Virus record (IMG/VR): IMGVR_UViG_3300017763_000192
Span: 1-23,750 of that record
Direction: 5' to 3' (one strand)
Source of the DNA: a virus
DNA length: 23,750 nt
Position 1 is the first letter of the stretch, and each line of letters starts with the position of its first letter. The notes beneath the pieces are model-generated. The model saw nothing but the letters and a program-made list of their open reading frames with translations, was not told the DNA's origin and did not search any database. Shown piece after piece: positions 1 through 7,264 of the stretch. A program made the translations under genes and the position numbers.

Positions 1-26
1 AGAAACTAAAAGACAAAACTAAATAG
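1..26 (+). CDS. 3' end of an unidentified upstream gene (partial)
   Basis: One frame is open from the left edge to a TAG at 24-26, and that stop overlaps the GTG of the next gene in a TAGTG arrangement. Only about eight residues, mostly Lys/Thr/Asp, are visible, so no function can be given. It is called only because stop/start overlaps are common between the late genes of this window. Confidence 0.25.
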
Positions 27-160
27 TGGCTAAAAATATTACATATAATTATAGAAAAAAATCAAAGAAAAAAAGACCTGGCATACACAGTAAAAATGCT
101 AGTAGAACAAAAGGAAGTAAGGGATATAAAAAAAAATATAAAGGACAAGGTAAAAATTAA
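26..160 (+). CDS. small Lys/Arg-rich basic protein, 44 aa
   Basis: Starts at GTG (26-28), overlapping the preceding TAG by one base, and ends at TAA 158-160. The product is strongly basic: a Lys/Arg-rich first half containing KKKRPGIHSK, then a second half rich in Ser, Gly, Lys and Tyr (GSKGYKKKYKGQGK). From memory, similar short basic peptides recur in marine phage genomes near structural genes, but their role is unknown to me. The composition would suit nucleic-acid binding or packing inside the head; this is inference from charge only. An ATG at 96 opens a different frame over the same bases but gives a less convincing product. Confidence 0.6.
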   Translation: MAKNITYNYRKKSKKKRPGIHSKNASRTKGSKGYKKKYKGQGKN

Positions 161-166
161 AAAACT

Positions 167-451
167 ATGGCAACTAAGCAGCTTTATAGTGCAAATCACT
201 ATCATAGATTATCATTTGGTGATTTCGGTTTTAGATTATTGGATGAAGATGCTACTACGTCTACAGCTGCAGGAGAAAACTTTTGTACCATTCACTGCTT
301 AAAAGATTCGGTTTTAACTTTGACTTCTAACATAAGCTCTGGAGATAGTTCTATAACAAGTTTAGATTTTAAAGAAGGTCATATAATATATGGAGATTTT
401 ACCAATGTTTCTATAAGTGGAGGGATTGTTATCTGTTATTTACATCGATAA
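167..451 (+). CDS. conserved-looking beta-rich phage protein, 94 aa (possible virion component)
   Basis: ATG follows the previous stop by six bases. The product is short and rich in Gly, Ser, Thr and alternating hydrophobic residues, with a Gly/aromatic N-terminal segment (LSFGDFGFR, about residues 15-23) and a C-terminal stretch ending GGIVICYL, consistent with a small beta-sandwich. The pattern resembles short hypothetical proteins found beside fibre genes in marine phages, for which a decoration or fibre-associated role seems likely; this is inference from position and composition. No catalytic motif, signal peptide or membrane segment is visible. Confidence 0.65.
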   Translation: MATKQLYSANHYHRLSFGDFGFRLLDEDATTSTAAGENFCTIHCLKDSVLTLTSNISSGDSSITSLDFKEGHIIYGDFTNVSISGGIVICYLHR

Positions 452-452
452 A

Positions 453-596
453 ATGCCTTTAGGTAATTCAAATAATAATGTAAAAAGGTTTAAGCATATA
501 GCTAAAATAAGAACTATAATAAAAAAATTCACTGATGAGCTTTGGGATTTTAAAAATATAAATTGGGATTCATCAAACTCAGAATGGGATGAGTAA
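453..596 (+). CDS. hypothetical protein, 47 aa
   Basis: Short frame from ATG 453-455 to TAA 594-596, one base after the stop of the 94-aa gene and ahead of a candidate promoter. The N-terminal half is basic (VKRFKHIAKIRTIIKKF, about residues 10-26) and likely helical; the C-terminal half is acidic and Trp-rich (three Trp among the last 17 residues, with Asp and Glu). I do not recognise it. Tight spacing on both sides supports it being a real gene. Confidence 0.55.
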   Translation: MPLGNSNNNVKRFKHIAKIRTIIKKFTDELWDFKNINWDSSNSEWDE

Positions 597-603
597 AAAT
601 TAG

Positions 604-611
604 TAAATTTG
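604..611 (+). promoter_or_regulatory. candidate TAnnTTTG (-7) box before the fibre gene
   Basis: TAAATTTG matches the Bacteroidota -7 consensus TAnnTTTG and ends 13 bases before the fibre ATG at 625. The surrounding 19 bases (604-622) recur exactly at 2215-2233, again with 13 bases between box and ATG. No clear -33 TTG is seen at the usual distance, so it may be a weak promoter or a conserved translation leader. Confidence 0.4.
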
Positions 612-624
612 TAAAAAATAAATT

Positions 625-2217
625 ATGGGTACTACGCTCACTGGTAAAAAAATAAAAGATACTTATAAATCGCTAGTAAAAGTGACTGATAATACAGAAG
701 CTGGAACTAGCGCCAAACAGCTATCAGATGGAAATGGTAATGATTTTGGTTTATTTATAGATACAGATGGCGTTGTAGGTATTGGAGCAGGAGCTGCATA
801 CTCTTTAGACGTATCATCTAAAAATGATGGAATAGCTTTGCCTACAGGCACTACCGCTAACAGACCTACAGGATCAGCTGGTTTAATAAGGTATAATAGT
901 ACTTTATCTAAATTAGAATATTTTGATACAGGGTTCAAACAAATAGCTTCTGAAACGTATGTAAATACCCAGGTCACAAACTTAATAGATTCAGCTCCTG
1001 GTGCTTTAGATACTTTAAATGAAATAGCTGCAGCTCTAAATGATGATGCTAATTTTAGCACTACTATAACCAATTTAATAAACGCTAAGCAGGACACTAT
1101 AACAGGCGCAGCAACCACTATAACTGGAGCTAATCTTACAGCATCTAAAGCGGTTATATCCAATTCCTCTGGAAAAGTAGCAGTAAGCACTACTACTGAC
1201 ACTGAGCTGGGTTATGTTAGTGGAGTTACTTCGGCTATTCAAACTCAAATAAATACTAAACAAGACACTGTAAGCGCTGGAACTGGAATAAGTATAACAG
1301 GAGCAACTATAAGCGCAGATTTATCTAATTTAGTAGATACAGGGGCAATTCAAAGCGATGCTGTTACTGCTCCAAAAATTGCTCAGTTTGATGATAATTT
1401 AAGCGCTGCAGTAGCTGGAACTGTTTTAATATCAAATGGTACTGATTTTACAGATGTAGCAATGTCTGGAGATGTCACAATAAATTCTAGCGGAGTTACA
1501 GCTATAGGATCTGATAAGGTAGATGGCAGTAATATTGCTGATGATTCTATAGATTCAGAGCATTATGTGGATGGATCTGTAGATTTAGCTCACTTATCAG
1601 CGGACAGCGTAGATGGAACTAAAATAGCAGATGACAGTATCAACTCAGAGCATTATGCTGCAGCTAGTATAGATGAAGAGCATTTAAATGCTACTAATTC
1701 GCCAACTGATAACTATATCTTAAGTTATGATAGTGCTTCTAGCGGTTTTACCTGGATAGAATCTAGCGGAGGCGGTGCTACTACAATAAATGTAGAAACT
1801 TTTAATGGAGATGGTTCAGATACTACATTTACATTATCCAATACTATAGTAAATGAAAATAATTTACAGATTTTTATAGATGGAGTTTATCAGTCAAAAA
1901 GTAATTATTCTACAAGCGGCACGACTTTGACTTTTAGTACAGCTCCAGCAACTGGAACTGCAAACATTGAAGTCACTCATGCAGTAGCTATAGGAGGTAC
2001 TCCTAGCATAGAAGTAGATACGTTTAGTGGCGATGGATCAGATACTACGTTTATACTTACAACCGAACCAGCTAATAAAAATAATCTTCAGATCTATATA
2101 GATGGAGTTTATCAAACGAAAGCAAATTATTCGACAAGTGGCACGACTTTAACATTTACAACTGCGCCACAAACAGGAACTAATAACATAGAAGTGACTC
2201 ACATAAAATTATCTTAA
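625..2217 (+). CDS. tail fibre protein with C-terminal tandem repeat domains, 530 aa
   Basis: Likely receptor-binding or tail fibre protein. The N-terminal region (about 1-110) is typical of collar/fibre proteins; near residue 120 comes the PGALDTLNEIAAALNDD segment that is widespread in phage tail fibres. The middle (about 130-380) is low in complexity and repetitive (SAIQTQINTKQD, DDSIDSEHY, DDSINSEHY, SIDEEHL), suggesting a trimeric fibrous shaft. The C-terminus holds two copies of a 74-aa module, starting near residues 390 and 464, built around GDGSDTTF, NNLQIFIDGVYQ and TLTFSTAP. Such modules occur at fibre tips in marine phages and probably contact the host surface or help trimerise. 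The gene follows a TAnnTTTG box. Host range cannot be deduced. Confidence 0.85.
   Translation: MGTTLTGKKIKDTYKSLVKVTDNTEAGTSAKQLSDGNGNDFGLFIDTDGVVGIGAGAAYSLDVSSKNDGIALPTGTTANRPTGSAGLIRYNSTLSKLEYFDTGFKQIASETYVNTQVTNLIDSAPGALDTLNEIAAALNDDANFSTTITNLINAKQDTITGAATTITGANLTASKAVISNSSGKVAVSTTTDTELGYVSGVTSAIQTQINTKQDTVSAGTGISITGATISADLSNLVDTGAIQSDAVTAPKIAQFDDNLSAAVAGTVLISNGTDFTDVAMSGDVTINSSGVTAIGSDKVDGSNIADDSIDSEHYVDGSVDLAHLSADSVDGTKIADDSINSEHYAAASIDEEHLNATNSPTDNYILSYDSASSGFTWIESSGGGATTINVETFNGDGSDTTFTLSNTIVNENNLQIFIDGVYQSKSNYSTSGTTLTFSTAPATGTANIEVTHAVAIGGTPSIEVDTFSGDGSDTTFILTTEPANKNNLQIYIDGVYQTKANYSTSGTTLTFTTAPQTGTNNIEVTHIKLS
1792..2214 (+). repeat. two tandem copies of a 222-bp coding repeat at the fibre 3' end
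   Basis: Copies begin at 1792 and 2014, a period of 222 bases (74 codons). They share landmarks at matching positions, such as GATGGAGTTTATCA and TTATTC.ACAAG.GGCACGACTTT, and both end in GAAGT.ACTCA. Divergence is moderate, mostly at third positions and in the TLSNTIVNE versus ILTTEPANK segment, which suggests an old duplication under selection. Confidence 0.85.
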
Positions 2218-2222
2218 ATTTG
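2215..2222 (+). promoter_or_regulatory. candidate TAnnTTTG (-7) box before the 129-aa fibre-associated gene
   Basis: TAAATTTG overlaps the fibre stop codon (TAA 2215-2217) and lies 13 bases before ATG 2236. It is part of the same 19-base string found at 604-622. The base context on both sides of the shared string differs, so the leader itself appears to be the conserved unit. Confidence 0.4.
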
Positions 2223-2235
2223 TAAAAAATAAAAA

Positions 2236-2625
2236 ATGGCAATAACTAAAGTAACTGGAGATGTAATAGCGAATAATGCTATAGATCACGACCAATTATC
2301 AAACAGATATACAGCAGCAATTGCGGTAACATCAGAAGCAGCAATTACTATTAACACAGAAGATGCAGATGTATTTACTTGGACAGCAGGACACGATACA
2401 ATAGTAGCTTTTACAAATGTTAAAATAGGTTCTACTTGTACTTTACAGATAACAGGTAGTGGAGGTTCTTTTACTTTAGCACTTGGTAATATAAACGGAT
2501 CTGCAGGAACATTTAATAAACTAGGAGGAACTTATAGTGATACAGGTTCTGCAAAAAACTTAATAGAATTTAAATTTATATCTACGTCAGAGGCGTGGTA
2601 TCAAATCTCTCAAATAGGATCATAA
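2236..2625 (+). CDS. small fibre/tail-tip-like structural protein, 129 aa
   Basis: The N-terminus (MAITKVTGDVIANNAIDHDQ) resembles segments of marine phage fibres in which short elements of this type precede a tip domain. The rest is Gly/Thr/Ser-rich and beta-strand-like (TLQITGSGGSFTLALGN, about 70-86) and ends with FKFISTSEAWYQISQ, like the closing strands of a compact beta-sandwich. It sits between a long fibre gene and a fibre-assembly-like gene, so a role as fibre tip or fibre-associated subunit is likely. No enzymatic motif is seen. The stop overlaps the next start (TAATG). Confidence 0.65.
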   Translation: MAITKVTGDVIANNAIDHDQLSNRYTAAIAVTSEAAITINTEDADVFTWTAGHDTIVAFTNVKIGSTCTLQITGSGGSFTLALGNINGSAGTFNKLGGTYSDTGSAKNLIEFKFISTSEAWYQISQIGS

Positions 2626-3107
2626 TGGCATACGCAATAAATAGAAACGGAACGATACAGGTATATACATCAGTACCTAAAGCATTTAAAGGTAGTCAAA
2701 AAGAATATCTAGGAGGGTTTGACCAATTACCAAGAGCTGACCAAAAGTCAGAAGGGTTGTTTGATGTAGTATTACCAGATGGTTATAACTCACAAATTCA
2801 CGATTTAGGAGAAATATTTTGGGATAGTGAAAATATTCAATTTACATATCCTAAAACTAATAAAACTTGGACACAAACTTTAGCAGAATTAAAAACTCAA
2901 AAGATTGTTAATTTAAAATCTATTGCTAATAATAAACTATCTGAAACTGATTGGGTAATTATAAGAGATACTGAATTAGGTAATACTACTGAATCTGATA
3001 TAACAGATGCTAGAGCAGCAATAAGAACAACTGTAGAAACAAAAGAGGGCGAAATAAACGCCAAGACCACAAAAGCACAAGTAGTACAGTACGATATAAA
3101 CATATAA
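2625..3107 (+). CDS. tail fibre assembly chaperone-like protein, 160 aa
   Basis: I chose ATG 2625, which overlaps the previous TAA by one base, over an in-frame ATG at 2595 that lies inside the previous gene; the chosen start gives MAYAINRNGTIQ. The C-terminal half carries NNKLSETDWVIIRDTELGN (about 108-126) followed by DITDARAAIRTTVETKEGEI, the LxxTDW...R motif seen in tail fibre assembly and tail-assembly-chaperone-like C-terminal domains of many phages. The N-terminal part (about 1-90) is probably the partner-specific portion. It is flanked by adhesin genes, consistent with a folding or assembly helper for one of them; a structural subunit is the alternative. Confidence 0.6.
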   Translation: MAYAINRNGTIQVYTSVPKAFKGSQKEYLGGFDQLPRADQKSEGLFDVVLPDGYNSQIHDLGEIFWDSENIQFTYPKTNKTWTQTLAELKTQKIVNLKSIANNKLSETDWVIIRDTELGNTTESDITDARAAIRTTVETKEGEINAKTTKAQVVQYDINI

Positions 3108-3108
3108 T

Positions 3109-6100
3109 ATGGCTTTAAATAGAAAGACATTTAAGAAGGCAGCAGGAGATGCTCCTTCAAATCTACCATCAGGTTATTTCAATACTGTACTCTATACAGG
3201 TAACGGAAGCACTCAAAGGGTAGGAGGGTATATTAATAGAGCTGCTGTATTTAATGGGAGTAGCAGCTATATTGATTTAGGCAATAACGAATCAAATAAC
3301 AAATCTTTAATATCTGTTTCCTGTTGGTTTAGAACTTCTTCTACTTCAACAGCAATTATTTGGAATAATGGCGGTAACGACTCATCCTCTACAGGTTTAG
3401 CTTTAAAATCTTTAGCTTCAGGTGTGCTTTATTTTCAGGCAAATACAAGTGGAACAAGTGTTACTGATACAGGAACAACTACCATAAATGATGGAAATTG
3501 GCATCACGTTGTAGTTAATTATGATAATGGAGATTTTAATGTATATCTTGATGGTAATTCTACTGCTGAATTAACAGGAACTTCTTCTGCCTTTACAACT
3601 ACTGCAAATCAAAATTTTATAATTGGTAGGCTTTCAAGAGTATCAGTAGATTATTTTAATGGTGCAATAGACCAATTTAGAATATTCAATAGAGAGTTAA
3701 CAACTTCAGAAGTAACTACTCTTAAGGGAGAAACATTTGCTTCAGCATCTAAATCAGTTACTGATATATTCTCTGATAGTTCAGCTATTGCTTTATACCA
3801 ATTAGATGGAAATGCTAATGATACAGGAGGAGTAAGTGGTAAGTTTGGAGAAGCTGCTATATTTAATGGGAGTAGTTCTATAATTAAAAACACATCTTTA
3901 GGTACTGATTACAGAGGGCAAACAACATTATCTTTATCTGCTTGGTTTAAAACATCAGCTTCATCAGGAAGAATGACTATTGTTTCATTTAGTGCCACAG
4001 GGGATGGTTCTACTGATTTATTTTTAGGATTAGATGTAAATACAGTTGGTTTTAGAAATATAAATGATGGAGCAAATCAAGTACAAGCAGAAAACATATC
4101 AGGTTCAAGTGTAAGAGATGGTAATTGGCATCACGCTGTTTTTACCGCTGATTCAAACGGAAATAAGCTATATGTTGATGGGAATGAAATTACAGTAAAT
4201 TATGATACAGGTTCATCTTCTTCAACAATAGTAATGCCATCAGATTTAAATCAATTTAATATAGGAGGCAATCAAGATAGTGGAGGTAATCAATGGTATT
4301 GGGACGGAGAAATAGACGATGTAAGAATATATTCAGACGTACTAACCTCACAAGAAGTAGGATATATATACAACAATACTACTGCATCTATTCCAACAGA
4401 TAACCTAACTGCATACTACAAACTAAATGGAGATGCAAGAGATGAGCAGCAACTATACGATGGTACTGCAACTAACGTAACATACGCTTACAATGGTACT
4501 GCTACAAACGTAACTTATCAGGATGCTACAAATTTCTCACCTGATTTAATTTGGGTTAAAAGAAGAGATAGTGGTATTGGGAATACAAATCATTTACTTT
4601 TTGATTCCGTAAGGGGTGCAGGGAAAAGATTAATATCTAATGTTTCAAATGCTGAATCTATAGAAACTGATGAAGTAACATCTTTTAATTCAAATGGATT
4701 TACTGTAGGAGCTGATCCAAGTACAAATGGAAGTGGAGGTAGTTTAGTTGCTTGGTGTTTCAATGCAGCAGACACCACTACAACAATAGCAGCTAATACA
4801 GTAGGTAATACAATAGCAAGTGAAGTAAGAGCTAATACAGATGCAGGGTTTAGTATTGTAAAATGGTCTGGTTCAAGTAGTCAACATAGTGTAGCACACG
4901 GATTAGGCGTTAAACCATCTGTAGTCCTAATAAAATCATTAGATAATTCAAATAATTGGTACTGGTATACAGATGTAATAGATGGTAGTATGGACTACTT
5001 ATATTTAGACACATCAGGTGCAAAAGCAGATAGTGGTAGACCTTTATTTGATGCGGATGTATTTTATTGGGCGGCATCAGGAAATAACATAGCATACTGC
5101 TTCCACAGCGTAAACGAAATACAAAAAGTCGGTTTTTATACAGGTAATGGTTCTGCTAATGGTACTATTGTAGAAACAGGATTTGAACCTGCTTTTTTGA
5201 TGATTAAAAAAACAAACGGAACAGGTTCTTGGTATATGTATGATAATAAGAGAACTACAAGTAATCCTCGTAATGTTATATTACAAGCTAATGAATCAGC
5301 AGCAGAAGGAGGGACTTCTTATTCTCATTTAGATTTTCTTTCTAATGGTTTTCAATTAAAAACTACAAATGCAGAGTTTAACGGAAGTAGCGATACTTAC
5401 ATCTACCTAGCTATAGCTGCAGACCCTGATATTACTACTCCAACTGTAGAGAATAGTTTTGATGTTGTTACTTGGACAGGGAATGGTTCTAGTTCTAGGT
5501 CAATATCTACGGATTTTAAACCTGACCTAATTTGGTTAAAAAATAGAACAGGAACTGCTAACAATCACTTTCTTATAGATAGCGTTAGAGGCAAGGGTTC
5601 AGGCACAAGTTATTTAAATGTTTATCCTAATGTAACAAATGCAGAAGTTAATGATAGCGGAATAGCTTCAATTGACGATAATGGATTCACTACTAGCAGC
5701 TCTAGATATGCCTCTAACGACTGGGTAGCTTGGTGTTGGAAAGCAGGAGACCACAATGACAATCTCCCACAGATAAACACAGAGGGAACTATAGATAGTG
5801 TTGTATCAGTTAATGATGCTGCAGGGTTTAGCATTGTGTCTTATACAGGAGACAGTCAATCGAGTGCAACAATAGGACACGGATTAAGTTCTGCTCCTGA
5901 GCTAATAATTACAAAAGCAAGAAATTTTGGAGCAGGATGGCCTACAATGGTTAAAACATCTTCAGCATCATTTTATGGTTTACGTCTTAATGATACTGGA
6001 GCTAATAATACTCCAAATGGTCTTGGATTTTATAACAACACAGCTCCTACATCAACAGTATATTCAGTTGGAGGCAGTGATGAAGTTAATGATAATTATA

Positions 6101-6435
6101 ACTACATCGCCTACTGCTTCCACTCTGTAACAGGTTATCAGAAAGTCGGTTTTTACAATGGTTCAAGCTCAACAGTTACTATAACTACAGGTTTTCAGCC
6201 AAGATTTCTTATTATTAAAAGAAGCAATGGAAATAATGATTGGACTATGTATGATACTGTTAGAAGTGGCGGTACTTCTATGGATGATTATTTAATACCA
6301 AATAGTTCCTCTGCTGAATATGCGAATTCTTCTTTAGTAGTAAATGCTACATCTACAGGATTTACCATTGCGTCAGGATTATGGGCAGGTATGAATGAAG
6401 CAGGAGGCGAATACATCTATTTAGCAATTAAATAA
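3109..6435 (+). CDS. large adhesin/tail spike-like protein with two LamG-like domains and duplicated C-terminal modules, 1108 aa
   Basis: Probable host-binding virion protein. Two concanavalin/LamG-like domains lie at about 45-210 and 245-425; both have FNGSSS, a SxWFxTS strand, DGNWHH and a YLDG or YVDG turn, then FNG(A)IDxFRIF or WDGEIDDVRIY. A linker of two 11-aa repeats follows (about 450-471). The remainder is a duplication: about 472-772 and 784-1108 each run PDLIW(V/L)KxR...DSVRG...VAWC, then AGFSIV...HGL...P, then IAYCFHSV...QKVGFY...GF.P.FL.IK and YIYLAI. Such modules (DUF7483-like) occur in marine phage structural proteins, and LamG folds often bind sugars. It starts one base after the previous stop. 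No peptidase or lyase motif is evident, so binding is more likely than depolymerase activity. Confidence 0.75.
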   Translation: MALNRKTFKKAAGDAPSNLPSGYFNTVLYTGNGSTQRVGGYINRAAVFNGSSSYIDLGNNESNNKSLISVSCWFRTSSTSTAIIWNNGGNDSSSTGLALKSLASGVLYFQANTSGTSVTDTGTTTINDGNWHHVVVNYDNGDFNVYLDGNSTAELTGTSSAFTTTANQNFIIGRLSRVSVDYFNGAIDQFRIFNRELTTSEVTTLKGETFASASKSVTDIFSDSSAIALYQLDGNANDTGGVSGKFGEAAIFNGSSSIIKNTSLGTDYRGQTTLSLSAWFKTSASSGRMTIVSFSATGDGSTDLFLGLDVNTVGFRNINDGANQVQAENISGSSVRDGNWHHAVFTADSNGNKLYVDGNEITVNYDTGSSSSTIVMPSDLNQFNIGGNQDSGGNQWYWDGEIDDVRIYSDVLTSQEVGYIYNNTTASIPTDNLTAYYKLNGDARDEQQLYDGTATNVTYAYNGTATNVTYQDATNFSPDLIWVKRRDSGIGNTNHLLFDSVRGAGKRLISNVSNAESIETDEVTSFNSNGFTVGADPSTNGSGGSLVAWCFNAADTTTTIAANTVGNTIASEVRANTDAGFSIVKWSGSSSQHSVAHGLGVKPSVVLIKSLDNSNNWYWYTDVIDGSMDYLYLDTSGAKADSGRPLFDADVFYWAASGNNIAYCFHSVNEIQKVGFYTGNGSANGTIVETGFEPAFLMIKKTNGTGSWYMYDNKRTTSNPRNVILQANESAAEGGTSYSHLDFLSNGFQLKTTNAEFNGSSDTYIYLAIAADPDITTPTVENSFDVVTWTGNGSSSRSISTDFKPDLIWLKNRTGTANNHFLIDSVRGKGSGTSYLNVYPNVTNAEVNDSGIASIDDNGFTTSSSRYASNDWVAWCWKAGDHNDNLPQINTEGTIDSVVSVNDAAGFSIVSYTGDSQSSATIGHGLSSAPELIITKARNFGAGWPTMVKTSSASFYGLRLNDTGANNTPNGLGFYNNTAPTSTVYSVGGSDEVNDNYNYIAYCFHSVTGYQKVGFYNGSSSTVTITTGFQPRFLIIKRSNGNNDWTMYDTVRSGGTSMDDYLIPNSSSAEYANSSLVVNATSTGFTIASGLWAGMNEAGGEYIYLAIK
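4456..4521 (+). repeat. 33-bp tandem repeat (two copies) in the adhesin linker
   Basis: Units 4456-4488 and 4489-4521 encode YDGTATNVTYA and YNGTATNVTYQ. They sit exactly between the second LamG-like domain and the duplicated C-terminal modules. A short in-frame repeat at a domain boundary can expand or contract and could mark the site where modules were joined. Confidence 0.8.
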
Positions 6436-6575
6436 TGGAAGAGTTGAAGATAGGTTTCGTTAATATTTTTGCTTTAGGCATTTCTATAAGTGAGGCGAAT
6501 CCTATACTTCAAAGTATTTCTTTATGTCTTGCAGTTGTATATACATCAATTAGTATTTATAAAAAATTAAAATAA
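6435..6575 (+). CDS. small single-span membrane protein, 46 aa
   Basis: ATG 6435 overlaps the adhesin stop by one base (TAATG), and its own stop overlaps the next ATG in the same way. A short N-terminus (MEELKIGFVN) is followed by mostly hydrophobic sequence, with a likely membrane segment at about 26-42 and a basic C-terminus (YKKLK). It directly precedes a two-span coiled-coil membrane protein. Together they look like a lysis or holin cassette; that role is inferred from size, topology and position only. Confidence 0.6.
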   Translation: MEELKIGFVNIFALGISISEANPILQSISLCLAVVYTSISIYKKLK

Positions 6576-6985
6576 TGAAACTTCCTTCTAATGGAGCGGC
6601 AAAATCAATACGAAGCTATGCAGGTAGTTTATTTGTATTTCTATTTATAGTCGGTATTATAATTACATTAATACAGTTTCCTGTTTTAGAATCTAACAAA
6701 GAGATTGTGCTAATGTTAATAGGATCTATTGCAGCCTCAATACCTGTTTTAATTTCTGCTATAAGTGGTACAATACCTGATGATGTAAATGCTTTAAAAT
6801 CTACATTAGAAAAAAAAGAACACCAAATACAAATGCTTGTAGATGCTAAAGATAGGTTAGAGGAAATGGTTATAAACCTCCAAAGAGAAATGCTGCAAAA
6901 CCAAGATAATATGATGGATAAATTCATCCTTAAGGCAGCAATGGACTTTGATGACAATCGTAACCCACCAAAAGGAAAGCTATGA
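6575..6985 (+). CDS. two-span membrane protein with C-terminal coiled coil, holin candidate, 136 aa
   Basis: A short N-terminal segment is followed by two hydrophobic stretches at about 19-37 and 44-65, separated by a short polar turn (LESNKE). The C-terminal half (about 72-125) is a charged helical region (LKSTLEKKEHQIQMLVDAK, then RLEEMVINLQREM), probably a coiled coil on the cytoplasmic side. Size and topology fit a small holin, but no endolysin gene is visible in the window, so this is inference. Other possibilities are a membrane anchor or a DNA-injection component. The stop overlaps the next start as ATGA. Confidence 0.65.
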   Translation: MKLPSNGAAKSIRSYAGSLFVFLFIVGIIITLIQFPVLESNKEIVLMLIGSIAASIPVLISAISGTIPDDVNALKSTLEKKEHQIQMLVDAKDRLEEMVINLQREMLQNQDNMMDKFILKAAMDFDDNRNPPKGKL

Positions 6986-7059
6986 AAGAAGTAAAATGTA
7001 AGTGCGGATGCACAAATAACCCAGAAGGTTACTGTGATGGTAGCCATTTAAATAAATAA
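6982..7059 (+). CDS. 25-aa CDGSH-like Cys-rich peptide
   Basis: ATG 6982-6984 overlaps the preceding TGA (ATGA), and TAA is at 7057-7059, three bases before the next ATG (7062). The peptide has Cys6, Cys8, Cys10 and then Cys18-Asp-Gly-Ser-His22, with Pro14 between. The CDGSH family binds a 2Fe-2S cluster through three Cys and one His (C-x-C-x8-C-x3-H in mitoNEET). Here the final C-x3-H matches exactly, but the spacing from the first Cys pair is one residue long (Cys6/8) or one short (Cys8/10). It would be a minimal metal-binding module, well below the usual domain length of about 40 residues. A zinc rather than iron-sulfur site is equally possible. The role is unknown. Confidence 0.6.
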   Translation: MKEVKCKCGCTNNPEGYCDGSHLNK

Positions 7060-7061
7060 TT

Positions 7062-7217
7062 ATGAAAGAATATTTAAATTTAATTAAGTTAAAAATAACA
7101 AGCTATATAATAATAAATTGGAATAGCGGAAATTATTACGGAAAAGGTAAAATTATCTTTATTGGTATAGTTATCTTCTTTATGATTTGGAAAGCTATAT
7201 ATTCAATCTTTAACTAA
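7062..7217 (+). CDS. small single-span membrane protein, 51 aa
   Basis: Opens two bases after the stop of the CDGSH-like gene and ends at TAA 7215-7217. The first 30 residues are polar and basic (KEYLNLIKLK at the start, then GNYYGKGK), and residues 31-48 form a strongly hydrophobic segment (IIFIGIVIFFMIWKAIYS). It is the third membrane-associated small gene in this cluster. Not recognised; holin accessory or anti-holin are guesses from position. It is followed by a TAnnTTTG box. Confidence 0.55.
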   Translation: MKEYLNLIKLKITSYIIINWNSGNYYGKGKIIFIGIVIFFMIWKAIYSIFN

Positions 7218-7239
7218 AAATTAAAAAAATAATAATCAC

Positions 7240-7247
7240 TATATTTG
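7240..7247 (+). promoter_or_regulatory. candidate TAnnTTTG (-7) box before the major tail protein gene
   Basis: TATATTTG is a full match to the Bacteroidota -7 consensus in a 47-base intergenic gap, with 17 bases between its last base and ATG 7265. This gap is among the larger ones in the late region, and a strong promoter would be expected before the abundant tail-tube protein. No -33 TTG is seen upstream. Confidence 0.5.
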
Positions 7248-7264
7248 TATAAAATTTATAACTA

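Noticed and set aside
96-302. 68-aa + strand frame overlapping the first two small genes
   Set aside because: It runs across the basic 44-aa gene and the 94-aa gene in another frame; those have better spacing and more gene-like products.
663-1202. 179-aa frame on the - strand inside the fibre gene
   Set aside because: Antisense shadow of repetitive Ala/Ser/Thr codons; every convincing gene here is on the + strand and no leader is present.
5927-6130. 67-aa + strand frame inside the adhesin gene
   Set aside because: Out-of-frame reading of the C-terminal adhesin module with no leader; the main frame has clear repeat homology.
6616-7047. 143-aa - strand frame opposite the holin candidate
   Set aside because: Shadow of hydrophobic and coiled-coil codons; it would cover two well-spaced + strand genes.
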